Assembly (NCBI RefSeq): GCF_963924675.1 | Contig: NC_089227.1 | Coordinates: 49,284,080 to 49,348,079, forward strand | Source: Phocoena phocoena | Taxonomy: Eukaryota; Chordata; Mammalia; Artiodactyla; Phocoenidae | Direction of reading: 5' to 3' | DNA: 64,000 nucleotides | Shown: piece after piece, positions 61,480-64,000 of the stretch | Position numbering within the stretch: the first letter of the stretch is position 1 | How the letters are laid out: each line of letters begins with the position of its first letter | The notes under the pieces: model-generated | What the model saw: only the letters and a program-made list of their open reading frames with translations | Told to the model about the DNA's origin: nothing | The model's database searches: none | Position numbers and translations under genes: made by a program

Positions 61480-62994
61480 TTTTAAATCCACAGGTTCTAA
61501 AGTAAAGAGGGAATAAACAGTAAAATCTGTGAAAAGCAGAAATTGCTCCAAATATTAGAGTTAACAGACAAGGACTTTAAGATAACTACTATAAATAAGT
61601 TAAATAAAATAGAGAAAAAGATGCACAAAATGGACAGAAATGAAAATTTTAAAGCATTGTAATAATAAAAACAAAAAAGAATCAAACAAATGTTCTATAA
61701 CCAAAAAAATACAATACCTCAAATTAAAAACTGATTGATTAAGTCAAACAGCAGAAGACAGGAATAATGAACTCGAAGACAGTGCAACAGAAAATATCCA
61801 AACTGAAGCACAAATGGAAAAAGAAAAATGGAAGAAAGAGAAAAGATCGTAAGAGATATGGGAGACACATTCAAAACATCTAGTATGCATGCAACTGTAT
61901 GGAGAGGAGAGAGAGAAAGAGCAAAAGCAATATTTGAAGATGTAGGTAATGACTAAGGATTTGGCAAAAGTGATTGTCTCCATACCTATCACCATATACA
62001 AAAATTAACTAAAATGAATCACAGATCTAATGTAAGAACTAAAACTATAAAGTTTACAACTCTTAGAATTCTACAATAAAAAGATAAATAACCCAATTTT
62101 TAAATGGGCAAAGGCTTTGAACAGACATTTTTGCAAAGGAGATATATAAATGATCAGTAAGTACATAAAAAGATGCTGAACATCATCACTCATCAGGGAA
62201 ATATAAATCCAAACCATAATGAGGTACCACTTCACAACCACCAGGATAGCTATAATCAAAGAGACAGTAACAGGTACGAGCAAGGATTTGGAGAAATTAG
62301 AACTCTTATATAGTGCTGGTGGAAACATAAAATGGTGCAGCCCCTTTGGGAAACTTTGGTAGTTCCTCAAAATATTAAACATAGAATTACCATATTACCC
62401 ACCAATTTCACTCTGTATTGGTTTCCTGTGGCAGCTATAACAAATTAACAAAAACTGGGTGACTTATAACAACAAAAATTATAATCTCACAATTCTGGAG
62501 CCCAGAAGTCTGAAATCACAAGGTTGAAATCAAGCTGTCAGCAGGGATACACTCTCTCCAGAAACTCTAGAAGAGAATCTGTTCCTTGCCTCTTCCAATT
62601 TACGGTGGTTGCTGCCATTCCTTGGCTAGTGGCCACAGCACTCCAATCTCCGCCTGTCTTCACATAACCTTCTCCTGCATATGTGTATGTCTTTTCCTCT
62701 GTGTCTATATCAAGTCCCCTTCTGTCTCCCTTTAACTGTGATTGCATTTAGGGCCCATCCAGATAATCCAAGATAACCTCCTCATTACAAGACCATTAAT
62801 TTAGTCACATCTACAAAACACTTTTTCCAAATAAAGTAACATTTACAGTTTCCAGGTATTAGGACCTGACTTTTTTGTGGGGGTGGGGAGTGGGGAGGAG
62901 GGGAACGGGGAAATGACCTGTCAGACTACCAAACACTCCCAGGTACATACCCAAAGAACTGATAATATATGTCTATGCAAAAACTTATACACAA
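61480..62994 (+). mobile_element. Ancient L1 remnant, split by an LTR-like element
   Basis: Old sense L1 text: 'acagacaaggactttaagat' at the left, and the ORF2/3' part 'taacccaatttttaaatggg' and 'gaggtaccacttcacaacca' at the right. It resumes after the LTR insertion with 'caggtacatacccaaagaac'. The left end and the link between the left and right halves are approximate. Confidence 0.65.
62414..62933 (+). mobile_element. LTR-like repeat with 5-bp target duplication
   Basis: A 520-bp element begins 'tgtattggtttcctgtggca' and belongs to the same family as the broken repeat at 3410-4863. The duplication cactc (62409-62413 and 62934-62938) and restoration of the L1 reading across it identify a clean insertion. 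This supports an ERVL/MaLR-type solo LTR. Confidence 0.7.
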
Positions 62995-64000
62995 GGGGGC
63001 GGAGTCAAGATGGCAGACTAGGAGGACACGGATTCATGTGTCCACACAACTAGGGCATCTACCAGGCACCGGTGAGGGACCACAGACACCTAAGGGGATG
63101 GGAGGAACCCACAGTGACCAGGTAGGACGTGGGGCATGGGGGGTGAGGGGGAGGGGAAGCAGAGGTGGGACGGGACTGGCACCCCTGAAGAGCAGCTGGA
63201 GGAGAGGAAGGGATCTCACACCCAAAGGGGGAAATTGGGGGACCACCAGGAAGACAAAGGAGCAAAAGGGAGCGTGGCCAGGTCTCCCCTGCCCACTTGG
63301 GCCCCCAGGAGCCTGCTGAGATCCTGGGCCTGATCCTCTGCCCACCGAGGCCCCCTCCAGCCACGTGGGTCCTAAGGGAGTGGGAGGGAGGGAACGGGGA
63401 GCAAAAGTAAAGGCCAGACCTCTAGGACTGGCACCCCTGAGGGGTGGCTGGGGGAGGGGAGGAGTTCCTACACCAGGCGGGACACACCCATGGTTAGGGG
63501 TCCAGCGGGGACTGGGGAGACCCCGGGGGAGATGGGGAGTGGGGGCGTGGAGGAATGGAAGGGAACGGGGCCAGAGCTTTCCCTGTCCACTTAGGCACTG
63601 GGAAGCCTGTTGGGCTCCTGGGCCTAATCCTATGCCCTTGGAGTCTCCCTCCTGCCTGCAGAGCCCAAGCCCCACCCCTACACCCACACCCAGGGCCCTA
63701 CCTCTATACTCGGAGACCCCCTCTGAGACCCCCTCCAATGTGCTGGGCCTAAACCCCACCCACACACCCTCACCCAGGGCCTTACCTCCAAACTCAGAAC
63801 TCCACACTGCAGAGGCCCTCCTTTCCACATGCTGCCTCTCCCCTTCCCTGCAGGTCCTAAGCAGAGGCCGTGCCCTACACTCAAACATCAACCCCCCACC
63901 TGCCTAGGTCTCACTCTACTGTAAACCCCACCCCTGCCTGAATTCCACTCCCATAGCCAAGGCTTTTTTTTTTTTTTTCCTCTTTTAGATTGGGGTTCTG
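62995..64000 (+). mobile_element. L1 5' end and 5' UTR, runs off the window
   Basis: The sequence begins GGGGGCGGAGTCAAGATGGC, the characteristic start of a full-length mammalian L1, so this copy was not 5'-truncated. The following kilobase is GC-rich 5' UTR with two tandem units (offset 252 bp at 63173/63425) and an 84-bp-spaced pair near 63690/63774. It ends in a poly(T)-rich stretch at 63965-63979. ORF1 and ORF2 would lie beyond 64000, so intactness is unknown. It sits antisense to VPS50 in an intron. Confidence 0.9.
63005..63014 (+). promoter_or_regulatory. YY1-like site at the L1 5' end
   Basis: The sequence tcaagatggc (reverse complement GCCATCTTGA) at +11 to +20 of the L1 matches the YY1 core. 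In human L1 a site at about the same place sets the transcription start. Function here is inferred from position and sequence. Confidence 0.65.

Noticed and set aside
63365..63907. 180-codon sense ORF in the L1 5' UTR
   Set aside because: Upstream of the expected ORF1 position, Pro/Gly/Ser-rich by composition, and overlapping the longer antisense ORF. Treated as a composition effect.

Overview
The window is nuclear DNA from a mammal, very probably a whale or dolphin. The strongest clue is a set of tRNA-derived SINEs of the CHR type, which start with 'ggcttccctggtggc'-like sequence and carry tRNA-like A and B boxes. Several are flanked by near-perfect target-site duplications. They occur with L1 3' ends and an L1 5' UTR of the cetacean/artiodactyl kind. 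No prokaryotic gene, operon, CRISPR array, tRNA gene or rRNA gene was seen.

The one recognisable host gene is VPS50 (syndetin, formerly CCDC132) on the minus strand. Twelve coding exons between 60730 and 16287 join in phase to encode the C-terminal 510 residues and the stop codon. The N-terminal half lies beyond position 64000. A thirteenth, 36-nt candidate exon (39559-39594) fits the frame exactly and is probably an alternative cassette. All introns look GT-AG except the one after the exon ending at 24584, whose donor is GC. VPS50 is the subunit that distinguishes the endosomal EARP tethering complex (VPS50 with VPS51, VPS52 and VPS53) from GARP.

Layout. 1-15690 is the region downstream of VPS50. 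It has no recognisable gene and carries a Tigger1-like element, a solo MLT1A-like LTR nested in an older LTR-like repeat, L1 fragments and MIRs. 15690-16286 is the likely 3' UTR. 16287-60730 holds the coding exons and introns, which are full of L2, MIR, hAT and Tigger remnants, ancient and younger L1 pieces and seven CHR SINEs. 60731-64000 is intron. It holds an ancient L1 broken by an LTR-like insertion and then, from 62995, the 5' end of a younger sense-oriented L1 that runs out of the window. Its GC-rich 5' UTR has two tandem monomer-like units and a 285-codon antisense ORF.

No new multi-gene system was found. The observations most worth checking are the GC donor, the phase-0 micro-cassette exon, the repeat-built antisense ORF in the L1 5' UTR, an extended 502-bp SINE with an internal 159-bp duplication, and a duplicated segment in and beyond the VPS50 3' UTR.
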